This document shows positions 1-8,917 of a DNA stretch of 50,922 bases, one piece after another. A program made the translations under genes and the position numbers. The first letter of the stretch is position 1; every line of letters begins with the position of its first letter. Under the pieces are notes generated by a model that did no database searches, was not told the DNA's origin, and worked only from the letters and a program-made list of their open reading frames with translations. This stretch comes from Brotaphodocola catenula (GTDB taxonomy: Bacteria > Bacillota > Clostridia > Lachnospirales > Lachnospiraceae): contig JAJEPU010000024.1 of the NCBI GenBank assembly GCA_020686985.1, positions 1 to 50,922 of the forward strand. Direction: 5' to 3'.

Positions 1-110
1 AATGTTTTTGTCAAACTCATTATACATCAGAAAGTCCTGTACGATATTTTTTTATGAAAAAATTGTAAAGTGGTGTACTATATAGATGTGTGATTAAAAA
101 AAATATAGTA

Positions 111-144
111 GGGACACTGGCATATTTTGGCAGGTGTCCTTTTT
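111..144 (+). terminator. Intrinsic terminator-like hairpin upstream of the sensor kinase
   Basis: GGGACAC (111-117) pairs with GTGTCCT (134-140, one G-U) and is followed by a T run. It probably ends a transcript entering from outside the window, or attenuates one. The 11-mer TAGTAGGGACA occurs at 106-116 and again at 169-179. The rest of positions 1-244 shows no gene and no convincing promoter. Confidence 0.6.
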
Positions 145-244
145 ATATGTCAAAATAAATACGAAAACTAGTAGGGACAGGTTCTCTGTATACAGATAAA
201 AGTAGGATGAAGAAGGAAAAAAGCAGAGTGAGGTTTTTTATAAA

Positions 245-3200
245 ATGGGAAATTACGAAGACAAAATATATTCTTTAGGTGAGACTGTGCCGGGACAGAC
301 ACAGACCATGTCACAGGCAGTACAGAAAACACTGGAAAACAATGGAGGGGTAGGAATAATGACAGGATATTATGACCAAAACCTGTCTATTTTGTCTGTG
401 AGCAATCTGCTGCTGCATAGTACAGGATATACATTCGATACTTTCATGGAACAGACAAAAGGCTCATTGAAAAACTTTTTTTATGACGAGGAAGATATAC
501 TGGATCGTGACCGTTTTTTGCAGCTTCACGGAGCAGGGGAAGCACAGATCCTTACAGCAGACGGTACTGTTAATAATGTACGACTTTATAAAGAGGATGC
601 GACAGATGAAGCGGGCAGACAGATATGGGTTATGTCCGTACAGGTCAACTGGGATCATGTAAATCTGGCACTGATCAATGAGGCTATCTGTTCCGGCTTC
701 TGGTATTTTGACTGTGACGAAAACAGTGAGATTGTGAATGTAAACTGGAGTCATGAGTTCTGAAAAATGATTGGCTATCATGATGTTCTGGACTTTCCGA
801 ATAAACTGGAATCCTGGTCAGATCTTCTGCATCCACAGGATAAAGAAAGAGTAATGGCGCAGCTTCAGGCGGCAATTGCGGATAAGACGAACCAGATAAA
901 ATATTGCGTAGAGTATCGCCTGAGAATGAAGGATCATCAGTACCAGTGGTTTCGGGCATCGGCAGAAGTGATACGCCGGCTGGATGGCTCTGCCAGCAGG
1001 ATTGCAGGTATTTTTATTAATATCGATGCGGAGAAAAAAGAAATCATGCAGGCACAGAAGTCTGCTGCTTTCCACAGAGCCTTTACGAAAACAGATCTGT
1101 GCGAGTATTATGTAAATCTGGAAGCGAACACTTTTGATACCTTTAAGGTTGAACCGTCCCTGATGACAGTCTTTGAACAGAGTCATACATGGGATGAACT
1201 GATCCGGCATTTTGTGGATTCCTATGTTGTCGAGACAGATAAGAAGGCTGTAGCCACTTTTTACGACCGTGGTTATATTGTAGAAAAACTGAAAGGTCTG
1301 GAAACAGAATTATCTTTGGAGTGCCGAATCACTCTGAATGGAGAAGAACGATGGGTTCGTAATGTGATCATACGAGGCGAGATAGAGGATTCAGAATATG
1401 CCATGATCTTCCTGCGGGATATCACGGAGGCAAAGGTAGAGAGTGCACGGCATCTGCAGATGGCAGTGGACAATGCTTCCATGGAGCTGCTGATCCAAAG
1501 TATTGTGCATCTGGTTGACCGTTTTGTTGTCTGTGATCTGGAAAATGACAGATATGAATTCTACAACCTGAATGGACAGATGATATATAAACCTCTGGGA
1601 TTCTATCATGATTTTCAGATGCAGGTTCTTGAAAAGTATAAGACACTGGAGCCACTGGAAGCTATGGATATCCTGACAGCACCGGACAACATCCGAAAGA
1701 ATCTGAAAAGTGAAAATGATATTTATAAGTTTGAGTACTGCAGCCTGGATGAAAAGACTTATAAAATTGCTTCTTACATTCCACTGGAATGGGAGAATGG
1801 GAAACTAATAAAGGTATTGCTGGCATCCATGGATGTGACACAGGAGAAGAAAGCAGAGATTGAATCCCGTCAGGCACTGAAAGAGGCTTACCGATCCGCA
1901 GAAAATGCAAATCGTGCGAAAACAGAATTCCTTTCCAATATGTCCCACGATATCCGGACACCGATGAATGCCATTGTCGGCCTGACGGCAATTGCAGGAG
2001 CAAATATTGAGAGCCAGGACAGAGTCATTGAATGTCTCAGCAAAATTACAAAATCAAGCCGTCATCTGCTGGGGCTGATTAATGAAGTGCTGGATATGGC
2101 ACGTATTGAAAGTGGAAAAATGACGTTGGCACAGGAGGATTTCAATCTGCCAGATCTGGTGGATAATCTTATAACACTCACAAAACCGGTGATTGATGAA
2201 CATAAACACAATTTAGATATACACATTAATCACATTGAACATGAGAGTGTCTGTGGTGACAGCCTGAGAATCCAGCAGGTATTTGTGAATCTGATGAGTA
2301 ATGCGATCAAGTATACACCGGATGGTGGGAATATTACTTTTTCCATAGAGGAAAAGCCAAATGGATTTTCGGAACTTGGATGCTATGAATTTACGATTGA
2401 GGATAATGGGATCGGTATGTCACCGGAATTCCAGAAAATCATGTTTGATCCTTTCAGCCGCGCAGATGACCATCGGACAACCAGAGTCCAGGGAACTGGT
2501 CTTGGAATGGCAATCAGCAGAAATATTGTGAACCTGATGAATGGTAATATTAAAGTGGAAAGCACCTTACATAAGGGAACTAAAATTACAGTAACAATTT
2601 ATCTGGAACTTCAGGAAAAAGAAAAAGAACAGGACAGAAATCTGATGAATCTGCCTGTTCTGGTTGTGGATGATGATAAGACATGTTGTGAAAGTACAGT
2701 TGCCACATTGAAGGAGATTGGGATTACAGGCGAATGGGTTCTCTCCGGCAGGGAAGCCGTTGCGCGCTGTTATGCACGTCATGAGCTAAAAAATGATTAC
2801 TTTGCTGTTATTTTAGATTGGAAAATGCCGGATATAGACGGAATTGAAACAGCCAGACAGATCCGGAAACGGATAGGGAAAGAGATTACCATTATTGTAC
2901 TGACATCTTATGAATTTAGCGAGATCGAAGAAGAAGCAAAGGCTGCAGGTGTAGATGCTTTTATTGCAAAACCGCTGTTTCGTTCCCGTTTGACGGCTAC
3001 ATTGCGGCAGTTTACTTCTGGCAGAAAAGAAAAAACAGCAAGAAATTATCTGGATGAGCTGTCTGAAGCAGATTACACAGGAAAAAGAATTCTGCTGGTC
3101 GAGGATAATGAGTTAAACAGAGAAATTGCTGTTGAAATTCTGCAGATGACAGGGGCGGAAGTGGAAACGGCAGAAAATGGGGAAATTGCAGTTAAGAAAG

Positions 3201-3451
3201 TGGAAGTTTCTCCGAAAGGTTCGTATGATCTTATTTTTATGGATATCCAAATGCCTGTCATGAATGGGTATGAGGCAACAGCAGCAATCAGGAGTCTTCC
3301 GGATGAAAAGGGAAAACTGCCGATTGTTGCCATGACTGCCAATGCTTTTGCAGAAGATGTACAGCTGGCAAAAAATACAGGCATGAATGGACATATCGCG
3401 AAACCGCTGGATATGAATAAGCTGAATGATGTTCTGGAAAACTGGCTGTAA
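245..3451 (+). pseudogene. Hybrid sensor histidine kinase with two receiver domains, interrupted by an in-frame TGA
   Basis: One reading frame runs from ATG 245 to 3451 (1068 codons), broken only by TGA at 761-763. The flanking residues, SHEF before and KMIGYHDVLDFPN after, read straight through a PAS domain of the 'WSxEFRxMLGY' type, so the stop most likely replaced Arg (CGA to TGA). Domains in continuous numbering are: N-terminal PAS-like segments to about 530; HisKA with NMSHDIRTPMN (His568); an ATPase domain with IEDNGIGM and GTGLGMAI; receiver 1 (ILDWKMP, Asp858); and receiver 2 (FMDIQMP, Asp1000). No membrane segment is visible, so it is probably a cytosolic sensor. An internal ATG at 767 could yield an 894-residue product lacking the first PAS part. 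Glu is mostly GAA, unlike the GAG-rich core genes, which suggests transfer. Either a pseudogene or a read-through/restart gene. Confidence 0.85.
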
Positions 3452-3505
3452 TTGCTTTTTCGGTGCATGGGAAAAGCAGACAGGAAAAAGAGAGAGGATT
3501 TTGTT

Positions 3506-3958
3506 ATGACAGAAATGAAATATATATTTCCGAAGCAACTGCAGTCTGTGGCTGCTTTGGCTTTTATAGCCGTGCTGATCTTTCTGCTTCTTATCCTGAC
3601 TGTAATGGTACATATGAGGAACAGAAAACTGAAAAGTACGCTGGAAGAACAGATGGCAGAACGACGGCTTTTGGACAAAATATGTTCAGACTTTACGGCG
3701 GTCTATATGGATATCATGATGCCGAGAATGAATGGACTGGATGCCGCAAGGACAATCAGGGAAATGAAAAGAAGGGATGCCATGAGGGTTCCGATCATTG
3801 CAATATCAGCAAATGCCTTTGCAGAAGATATTATCAACAGCCGGCTGGCAGGAATGAATGTCCATCTTGCAAAGCCGCTGGATGCGGAAAAAGTGATCGT
3901 TGCCTTAAAACAATGTATGGCAGATAATAGCGATGTAAAACTGCACGAAGATTTGTAG
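3506..3958 (+). pseudogene. Remnant of a membrane-anchored hybrid sensor: N-terminus fused to a receiver C-terminus by internal deletion
   Basis: ATG 3506 follows a Shine-Dalgarno (AGAGAGGA), giving 150 residues. Residues about 10-35 form one transmembrane helix followed by a charged coiled segment. SDFTAVY, the usual entry into a sensor domain in this family, then runs directly into VYMDIMMPRMNG, the middle of a response-receiver domain (Asp69 is the phosphoacceptor position), continuing with the conserved SANAFAED and AKPLDAEK. The sensor, kinase and ATPase domains and the first half of the receiver are missing. The join lies in the shared string AVY, consistent with deletion across short homology. 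It starts 54 nt after the preceding kinase frame ends. The product would lack the acidic pocket of beta1 and is unlikely to work as a receiver. Confidence 0.7.
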
Positions 3959-4020
3959 GAATAAAAAGACAGAGTATACTAAGAAAGGAAAAGAAACACC
4001 TGCATCAGGTGAACACCGTG

Positions 4021-4179
4021 ATGGCAAAGGAGCCGTTCCTTCCTGTCGTCCGTCTGGAAAAGGATTTTACCAGGAACCGGCTTCTCCCCCTGAAGACAGT
4101 TTTGTCCGCACTGATCTCCATGGGTGGTTATATTATTTTTTATCTAGCTGATCCTGTCTCATTTTTACAACCAAGATAA
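4021..4179 (+). pseudogene. Probable IS4-family transposase N-terminal fragment
   Basis: A 52-codon frame (possible GTG start at 4009) contains DFTRNRLLPLKTV followed by LSALISMGG. This resembles the 'DFTRxRKLPFExVI...LSMGG' N-terminal signature I associate with clostridial IS4-type DDE transposases. After MGG the similarity stops and the frame ends within 16 codons, so only the first part remains. A small palindrome (CACCTG-CAT-CAGGTG, 3997-4011) lies just upstream. It sits between two broken sensor genes and an XRE gene, fitting a decayed mobile patch. The family call rests on recalled motif similarity only. Confidence 0.45.
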
Positions 4180-4241
4180 GAGACGTTTTTGGGTAAAATA
4201 AACTCAGCGTGGTTGAAATTATGAGACAGGAGGTAAGATAC

Positions 4242-4625
4242 GTGCCGAAGTCCAGAGGAGAGTCCGGCGAGAAGAACCTCATTGCAGATAGACTTAGACA
4301 GCTCCGGGAGGAGCGAGGGTTTTCGCAGAGAAAGCTGGCGATGGAGTTTCAGCTTATGGGACTTGATATTGATCGAAATGTGATTACAAGAATTGAGACA
4401 AAACAGAGATATGTGACGGATATTGAGCTGTGTGCCATCATGAAAGTCTTCCGGGTCTCAAGCGAGGAGCTATTAAACGGCTGGGAGGAGAAGATGCAGT
4501 TTATCCACACGCCGGAGGAGGAGCCGACGGAGCAGGAGAGACTGGGCGGAAGAGAAAAGCACCAGGGCGTTTCCCTGAAAGATTTTCCGAGAGAGGAAGA
4601 TTTCAACGAGGTGGAACCGGAATAA
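4242..4625 (+). CDS. XRE-family helix-turn-helix regulator
   Basis: GTG 4242 has an excellent AGGAGGT (4228-4234) seven bases upstream, so it is preferred over GTG 4209 in the same frame, which has none. The 127-residue protein carries an HTH_3 domain at about residues 13-75 (IADRLRQLREERGFSQRKLA, then IDRNVITRIE as the recognition helix), followed by an acidic, Pro/Glu-rich tail without a recognisable domain. Such proteins are DNA-binding repressors, often of mobile elements. Its target is unknown. A terminator follows directly and no partner gene is linked, so it is transcribed alone. Confidence 0.85.
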   Translation: MPKSRGESGEKNLIADRLRQLREERGFSQRKLAMEFQLMGLDIDRNVITRIETKQRYVTDIELCAIMKVFRVSSEELLNGWEEKMQFIHTPEEEPTEQERLGGREKHQGVSLKDFPREEDFNEVEPE

Positions 4626-4635
4626 GAAAAACCTG

Positions 4636-4679
4636 GAAAAGCGGGGAAGAGACCAAATGTGGAATCTTCTCCGCTTTTC
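4636..4679 (+). terminator. Terminator after the XRE gene
   Basis: A 15-bp stem pairs 4636-4650 with 4665-4679 (one G-U), with a 14-nt loop. The T run after it is weak. On the minus strand it may also help end rqcH, which stops at 4803. The 4680-4802 stretch contains only a tandem ACATGGGTCAG duplication near 4747-4768. Confidence 0.7.
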
Positions 4680-4802
4680 ATTCGTGATTTTATCGACTTA
4701 TTGTGTAAGAATTCTGAAAGCATGGATTCTGACTGGATGATGTCAAACATGGGTCAGACATGGGTCAGAATTATGCTTAAAGTTGGTGATGTGTAAGCAA
4801 TT

Positions 4803-6548
4803 TTAGGAGATCACTTCCTCGAGTTCGAGCTTCGGGGATGCCATCAGCGAGTAGTTTGTGTGGTAGATGACAAAGCCCGGTGCACCGCCGGCTGCCTTCT
4901 TGACATGTTTGCGCTGAATGTAGTCGATCTCGACCTTCTCGTTGGTGCGTCCCTTCGAGTACCAGGCTGCGAGAGCACCGGCCTCTTCAAAGACGCGGTC
5001 CGGAAGTTCTTTTCCCTCCGTGCGAACGACAACGTGCGAACCCGGGATTCCCTTTGCATGGAACCACCAGTCATTGCCGTTTGCGATCTTGAAGGTGACT
5101 TCCTCGTTCTGATAGTTGTTCTTGCCGACGTAGATGTCAAAGCCGTCGGTCGAGCGGTAGTGATAAGGACGGCTCGTGATCTTCGGCTTCTTTGCGCCAA
5201 ACGGACGCTTCTTGATAAAGCCAAATTCCGAGAGCTCTTCTTTGATCTGAACGAGGTCTTCCTCCCGGACGGCGATGTCGAGGGCGGCACTGATCGACTC
5301 GAGGTGATCGATCTCCTGCTTCGTCTCGGCGGTCAGATCGGTCAGAGCCTCAAACGTTCTCTTGAGCTTATTGTATTTGCTGAAATACTTCTGTGCGTTT
5401 TCCTGAGCGGAGAGCTGAGGATCGAGTGGAATCTTTACTTCTTTGTTCTCATAGTAGTTTAAGCATTTCAGTTCCTTCTCTCCGCCGGAGAGCTCATAGC
5501 CATACGTATTTAAGAGTTCGCCGTAAATCTTGAATTTATCGCGCTTCTCGGTATCCTTGAGCTGGCGAAGCTGAAGATCGTACTTCTTGTAGTTTCGCTC
5601 GAGGGCAGTCTGGACGACACGGCGCAGATCAACGGATTTCTGACGGATTCGTGTCAGAATGCTCTTTTCTGCGTAGTAGGACTCGAGAAGCTGGCTGATG
5701 TTCTCAAACGTCTTTGCGGTGTAGGTCGCGCTGTCAAAGCAGGTCAGCGGGACGGATGCAAATTCAACCGGTTCTCCGCCCTTGTAGACGATGTTCGGTG
5801 TAAACCGTCCCTCTCTGACATCGTCGATCATCAGTGAGAACATGTGATAGAGATGAGTCAGCTCTGTCTTGCTCAGCTCGTTTGCGGAGCGGTCTCCGTC
5901 GATCGAGGCAATGTGGCAGAGCTCCTCTCCGATGATCGGGCTGATGCCCGTGAGTTTCTGGTAGAGTGCTTTCTGGATCGGGAGCGGGGCAGAGTGCATC
6001 AGATCAATAAACTCAGCTTCCGTTATGCTTAAGGGATCAGACTTCTCCGTCGTATGTGGGATGAAGTAGGGGCGACCCGGCAGGACCTCGCGCACGGAGC
6101 TGACCTGAGCGGAGATGTGCTTGATGCTGTCGAGAATTGTGCCGTCCTCCTTGCAGAAAATGATGTTGCTGTGCTTTCCCATCAGCTCAACGATCAGGCG
6201 CTTGCGTCTCAAATCTCCGAGCTCGTCGAGATGCTCGATCTCAAAGTCGATGATTCGCTCAAGACCCGGCTGGCTGATCTTCACAATTCTGCCGGTGCCG
6301 ATATGTTTTCGCAGGAGCATGCAGAAATTCGGAGCCGTCAGTGGGCTTGGCTTATTCTTGTCTGTAAAGTAGACGAGAGGAAGGCTTGCGCTCGCCGAGA
6401 TCGACAGACGCAGAGTCTCCCTGTTGTTTTTTACTGTAAAGAGAAGCTCGTCTTTCTCCGGCTGAGCGATCTTGTTGATCTTTCCACCCTCGAGCTTCGT
6501 CTTGATATCATGAACCAGATTTGCAATTACAATTCCGTCAAATGCCAT
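4803..6548 (-). CDS. rqcH: Ribosome quality control factor RqcH (NFACT / fibronectin-binding-like family)
   Basis: The 581-residue product has the full family layout: N-terminal NFACT-N (MAFDGIVIANLVHDI), a central helical/coiled-coil region (about 290-430), and a C-terminal NFACT-R (DUF814) domain with NDWWFHAKGIPGSHVV and HVKKAAGGAPGFV. In other Firmicutes RqcH binds obstructed 50S subunits carrying peptidyl-tRNA and directs Ala-tail addition, marking the stalled chain for degradation; older annotations call it a fibronectin-binding protein. The residue pair at 97-98, which I recall as Asp-Arg in Bacillus and Staphylococcus, is Glu-Arg here (LERIIDF). It is transcribed divergently from the yicC-gmk-rpoZ group, from a promoter whose -35 box nearly touches the opposite one. 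Confidence 0.92.
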   Translation of the reverse strand: MAFDGIVIANLVHDIKTKLEGGKINKIAQPEKDELLFTVKNNRETLRLSISASASLPLVYFTDKNKPSPLTAPNFCMLLRKHIGTGRIVKISQPGLERIIDFEIEHLDELGDLRRKRLIVELMGKHSNIIFCKEDGTILDSIKHISAQVSSVREVLPGRPYFIPHTTEKSDPLSITEAEFIDLMHSAPLPIQKALYQKLTGISPIIGEELCHIASIDGDRSANELSKTELTHLYHMFSLMIDDVREGRFTPNIVYKGGEPVEFASVPLTCFDSATYTAKTFENISQLLESYYAEKSILTRIRQKSVDLRRVVQTALERNYKKYDLQLRQLKDTEKRDKFKIYGELLNTYGYELSGGEKELKCLNYYENKEVKIPLDPQLSAQENAQKYFSKYNKLKRTFEALTDLTAETKQEIDHLESISAALDIAVREEDLVQIKEELSEFGFIKKRPFGAKKPKITSRPYHYRSTDGFDIYVGKNNYQNEEVTFKIANGNDWWFHAKGIPGSHVVVRTEGKELPDRVFEEAGALAAWYSKGRTNEKVEIDYIQRKHVKKAAGGAPGFVIYHTNYSLMASPKLELEEVIS

Positions 6549-6613
6549 ATATTTATACCTCGTGTAATTTCTGTTGCTGTTTGCAGGGCGCGTGGACAGT
6601 AACGAACCATTTT

Positions 6614-6642
6614 ATTATACAGGATTCACATTTGAATTTCAA
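6614..6642 (-). promoter_or_regulatory. Vegetative promoter for rqcH
   Basis: Read on the minus strand, the -35 box is TTGAAA (6642-6637) and the -10 box is TATAAT (6619-6614), with a 17-nt spacer. The start codon is at 6548, giving a leader of about 60 nt. Confidence 0.7.
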
Positions 6643-6643
6643 G

Positions 6644-6672
6644 TTGACTTGCTTTTCCATTTGTCTTATAAT
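6644..6672 (+). promoter_or_regulatory. Vegetative promoter for yicC-gmk-rpoZ
   Basis: The boxes are TTGACT (6644-6649) and TATAAT (6667-6672), with a 17-nt spacer. The -35 box lies one base from the -35 box of the divergent rqcH promoter, so two polymerases could hardly occupy both at once. Confidence 0.8.
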
Positions 6673-6786
6673 AATTATTATCTATGGAAATCGTAGAGTA
6701 TCACGCCTGACTAACCAGATCAGACATGTTTAAGATAGTTGAGACAGCAAATATGCATATCGCAGACAAAGGAGCAATACGATCAG

Positions 6787-7665
6787 ATGATTAAGAGCAT
6801 GACCGGATTCGGAAGGTGTGAGGTTGTCACATCAGAGTGCAAGATCTCTGTGGAGATAAAGGCGGTGAATCACCGGTATCTGGATCTGAGCATTAAGTTG
6901 CCGAAAAAGTTTAATTACTTCGAGGCTGGAATAAGAAATCTTCTCAAAAATTATATTCAGAGAGGAAAGGTGGATGTCTTTATCTCTTATGAGGACTACA
7001 CCGAGGGAAACCTCTGTCTTCGCTACAATCGTTCTCTTGCAATGGAATATATGGAGCATTTCAAGAAGATGGAAGAGGAGTTCGGAATTCCGAATGATGT
7101 GACGGTTTCAAAACTTGCATCTCTGCCGGAGGTTCTTGTGATGGAGCAGGAGCCGGAGGACGAGGATGCGATGTGGCGTCAGCTCTCTGCTGTCGTCGAG
7201 GAGGCAGCAAAGAAATTTGTGGAGTCCCGCGTTCAGGAGGGAGAAAAGTTAAAGGCAGATCTCCTCGGAAAACTTTCCTATATGGAAGAACAGGTGGACT
7301 TCATTGTGGAGCGCTCACCGGTGATTTTAAGCGAGTATCGCCAGCGCCTTGAGGACAAGGTGAAGGAACTTCTCGCCGGGGCCGTTTTGGAAGAAGGACG
7401 GATCGCCACGGAAGTGACGCTCTATGCGGACAAGATCTGTGTGGATGAGGAGATGGTTCGTCTGCGCAGTCACATTTCTGCAACTCGCAAGGAACTCGAG
7501 ACCGGTGGAAGCGTCGGAAGAAAGCTCGATTTCATTGCACAGGAGATGAACCGGGAAGCAAACACGACACTCTCGAAGTCAACCGATCTTCAGACGTCTG
7601 ACTGCGCGATTGCGCTCAAGACCGAGATCGAGAAGGTGAGAGAGCAGATTCAGAATATTGAGTAA
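6787..7665 (+). CDS. yicC: YicC/YloC-family endoribonuclease
   Basis: The 292-residue product starts with the family's MIKSMTGFGR. ATG 6787 is chosen over upstream in-frame codons on that basis; AAAGGAG lies about 13 nt upstream. It has the N-terminal YicC domain (VEIKAVNHRYLDLSIKLP) and the C-terminal DUF1732 ending in LDFIAQEMNREANT and CAIALKTEIEKVREQIQN. YicC proteins are conserved metal-dependent RNases. The position directly before gmk and rpoZ is the standard Firmicutes arrangement, though the small remA gene often found between yicC and gmk is absent here. The gmk frame follows after 16 nt, so they are co-transcribed. Confidence 0.9.
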   Translation: MIKSMTGFGRCEVVTSECKISVEIKAVNHRYLDLSIKLPKKFNYFEAGIRNLLKNYIQRGKVDVFISYEDYTEGNLCLRYNRSLAMEYMEHFKKMEEEFGIPNDVTVSKLASLPEVLVMEQEPEDEDAMWRQLSAVVEEAAKKFVESRVQEGEKLKADLLGKLSYMEEQVDFIVERSPVILSEYRQRLEDKVKELLAGAVLEEGRIATEVTLYADKICVDEEMVRLRSHISATRKELETGGSVGRKLDFIAQEMNREANTTLSKSTDLQTSDCAIALKTEIEKVREQIQNIE

Positions 7666-7681
7666 GAAGGAGCCGAGAAAG

Positions 7682-8311
7682 ATGAGTCAGAAGGGATTGT
7701 TGACGGTTGTTTCCGGATTTTCCGGAGCTGGCAAGGGAACGCTGATGAAGGCACTGCTTGCAAAGTATGCAGACCGTTATGCGCTGTCGATCTCTGCAAC
7801 CACGCGCGGACCGCGTGAGGGAGAGCAGGATGGACGGGAATATTTCTTCCTGAAAAAAGAAGAATTTGAGCAGATGATTGAGGAAGATGCCCTGATTGAG
7901 CATGCGCAGTATGTGGGAAACTATTATGGAACCCCGAAGAAGTATGTGATGGAACAGCGGGAAGCTGGAAAGGACGTTCTTCTCGAGATCGAGATTCAGG
8001 GTGCTCTGAAGGTGAAGGAGAAGTTCCCGGATACTCTGCTGATCTTTGTCACTCCTCCGAGTGCGAAGGAGCTTGAGTCCCGTCTGCGCGGTCGCGGAAC
8101 GGAGACTGCTGAGGTCATTGAAAAGCGTCTTGCCCGTGCGGGGGAGGAGGCTGTCTACATGGATCAGTATGATTATATTCTGGTCAATGACGATTTGGAC
8201 ACCTGCGTGGAAGAGCTTCACCATTTGATTCAGTCTCAGCATGCGAGAAGCGAGGAAAACAGGGAGTTCTGTGCACAGATGAATCAGGAGCTTCAGGTTT
8301 ATCGCAAATAA
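7682..8311 (+). CDS. gmk: Guanylate kinase
   Basis: Converts GMP and ATP to GDP and ADP in purine nucleotide synthesis. ATG 7682 follows AAGGAG at good spacing; an in-frame TTG at 7658 would overlap yicC. The 209 residues include the P-loop GFSGAGKGT (12-20; the usual Pro is Phe here), the GMP-binding SISATTRGPREGE(Q)DG, the YGTPK segment, and the lid DVLLEIEIQGA. Length is typical for the family. It forms an operon with yicC upstream and rpoZ 60 nt downstream. Confidence 0.95.
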   Translation: MSQKGLLTVVSGFSGAGKGTLMKALLAKYADRYALSISATTRGPREGEQDGREYFFLKKEEFEQMIEEDALIEHAQYVGNYYGTPKKYVMEQREAGKDVLLEIEIQGALKVKEKFPDTLLIFVTPPSAKELESRLRGRGTETAEVIEKRLARAGEEAVYMDQYDYILVNDDLDTCVEELHHLIQSQHARSEENREFCAQMNQELQVYRK

Positions 8312-8334
8312 AATTTAATATTAATATGTCAGCG

Positions 8335-8353
8335 CAGGACGCAAAAGCGCCTG
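8335..8353 (+). other. Small stem-loop just before the rpoZ ribosome binding site
   Basis: CAGG-a-CGC pairs with GCG-CCTG around an AAAA loop (7 bp with one bulged A). It ends three bases before the AAAGGAG of rpoZ and has no T run. It may set translation or mRNA stability between gmk and rpoZ. Confidence 0.5.
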
Positions 8354-8371
8354 TGGAAAGGAGATTTTTCT

Positions 8372-8809
8372 ATGTTACATCCGTCTTATACAGATTTGAT
8401 CAATGCAGTAAACAGCGATGTGGAGCCGGGCGAGCAGCCGGTTGTACAGAGCCGTTATTCTATTGTTCTTGCAGCTTCCAAGCGTGCAAGACAGATCATC
8501 GGTGGAGATGATCCGCTCGTTGCAGCAGCACCGGGAAAGAAACCGCTTTCCATCGCAGTTCAGGAGCTGTACGAGGGTCGCGTAAAGATCCTTGGCGATG
8601 TAGAGTCCGAAGAGGATGAAGAGGAGACCAGAGAGGAGTATCTCGAGCTCGAGAAGAACACCGCTACCCTGTCTTACATTGACGAGAGCGCAGTTCGTGC
8701 AGCTGAGGATGCATCCAATGTCGTTCTTGAGATGGCAACCGAGGAGGCTGCTGGCCTGATCGGCGAGATGGCTCTGAAGAATCCGGCTCACATCGGCGAG
8801 GAAGAGTAA
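8372..8809 (+). CDS. rpoZ: RNA polymerase omega subunit
   Basis: At 145 residues it is longer than a classic omega of about 70-90. The N-terminal half matches RpoZ (YTDLINAVN, then RYSIVLAASKRARQI and KPLSIAVQELYEGRVKI). The extra length is an acidic stretch (SEEDEEETREEYLELEKN) and an Ala/Glu-rich helical tail without a known domain. Omega helps assemble and stabilise the beta-prime subunit. A strong AAAGGAG precedes ATG 8372. It follows gmk, the usual order, and the transcript ends at a terminator at 8883. Confidence 0.88.
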   Translation: MLHPSYTDLINAVNSDVEPGEQPVVQSRYSIVLAASKRARQIIGGDDPLVAAAPGKKPLSIAVQELYEGRVKILGDVESEEDEEETREEYLELEKNTATLSYIDESAVRAAEDASNVVLEMATEEAAGLIGEMALKNPAHIGEEE

Positions 8810-8882
8810 GATTGGCAAAAAAGGGATTCTGTGAATTCTAAGAATAAGAATCCTGACAGAGAGAATTTAGAAATAAAGGGGG

Positions 8883-8917
8883 AGCCGTCTCATGATTTTT
8901 ATCCGAGATGGCTTTTT
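8883..8917 (+). terminator. Terminator of the yicC-gmk-rpoZ operon
   Basis: AGCCGTCTC (8883-8891) pairs with GAGATGGCT (8905-8913, one G-U), followed by TTTTT. Confidence 0.85.

Noticed and set aside
4739-4797. Possible recombinase C-terminal remnant reading MGQTWVRIMLKVGDV
   Set aside because: Too short and contains a tandem duplication; I cannot link it to any family.
4860-5462. 200-codon plus-strand frame opposite rqcH
   Set aside because: Shadow of the minus-strand rqcH gene; no ribosome site or family match. Other long frames opposite rimO, fakA, recG, trpZ and the GlpA-like gene were rejected for the same reason.
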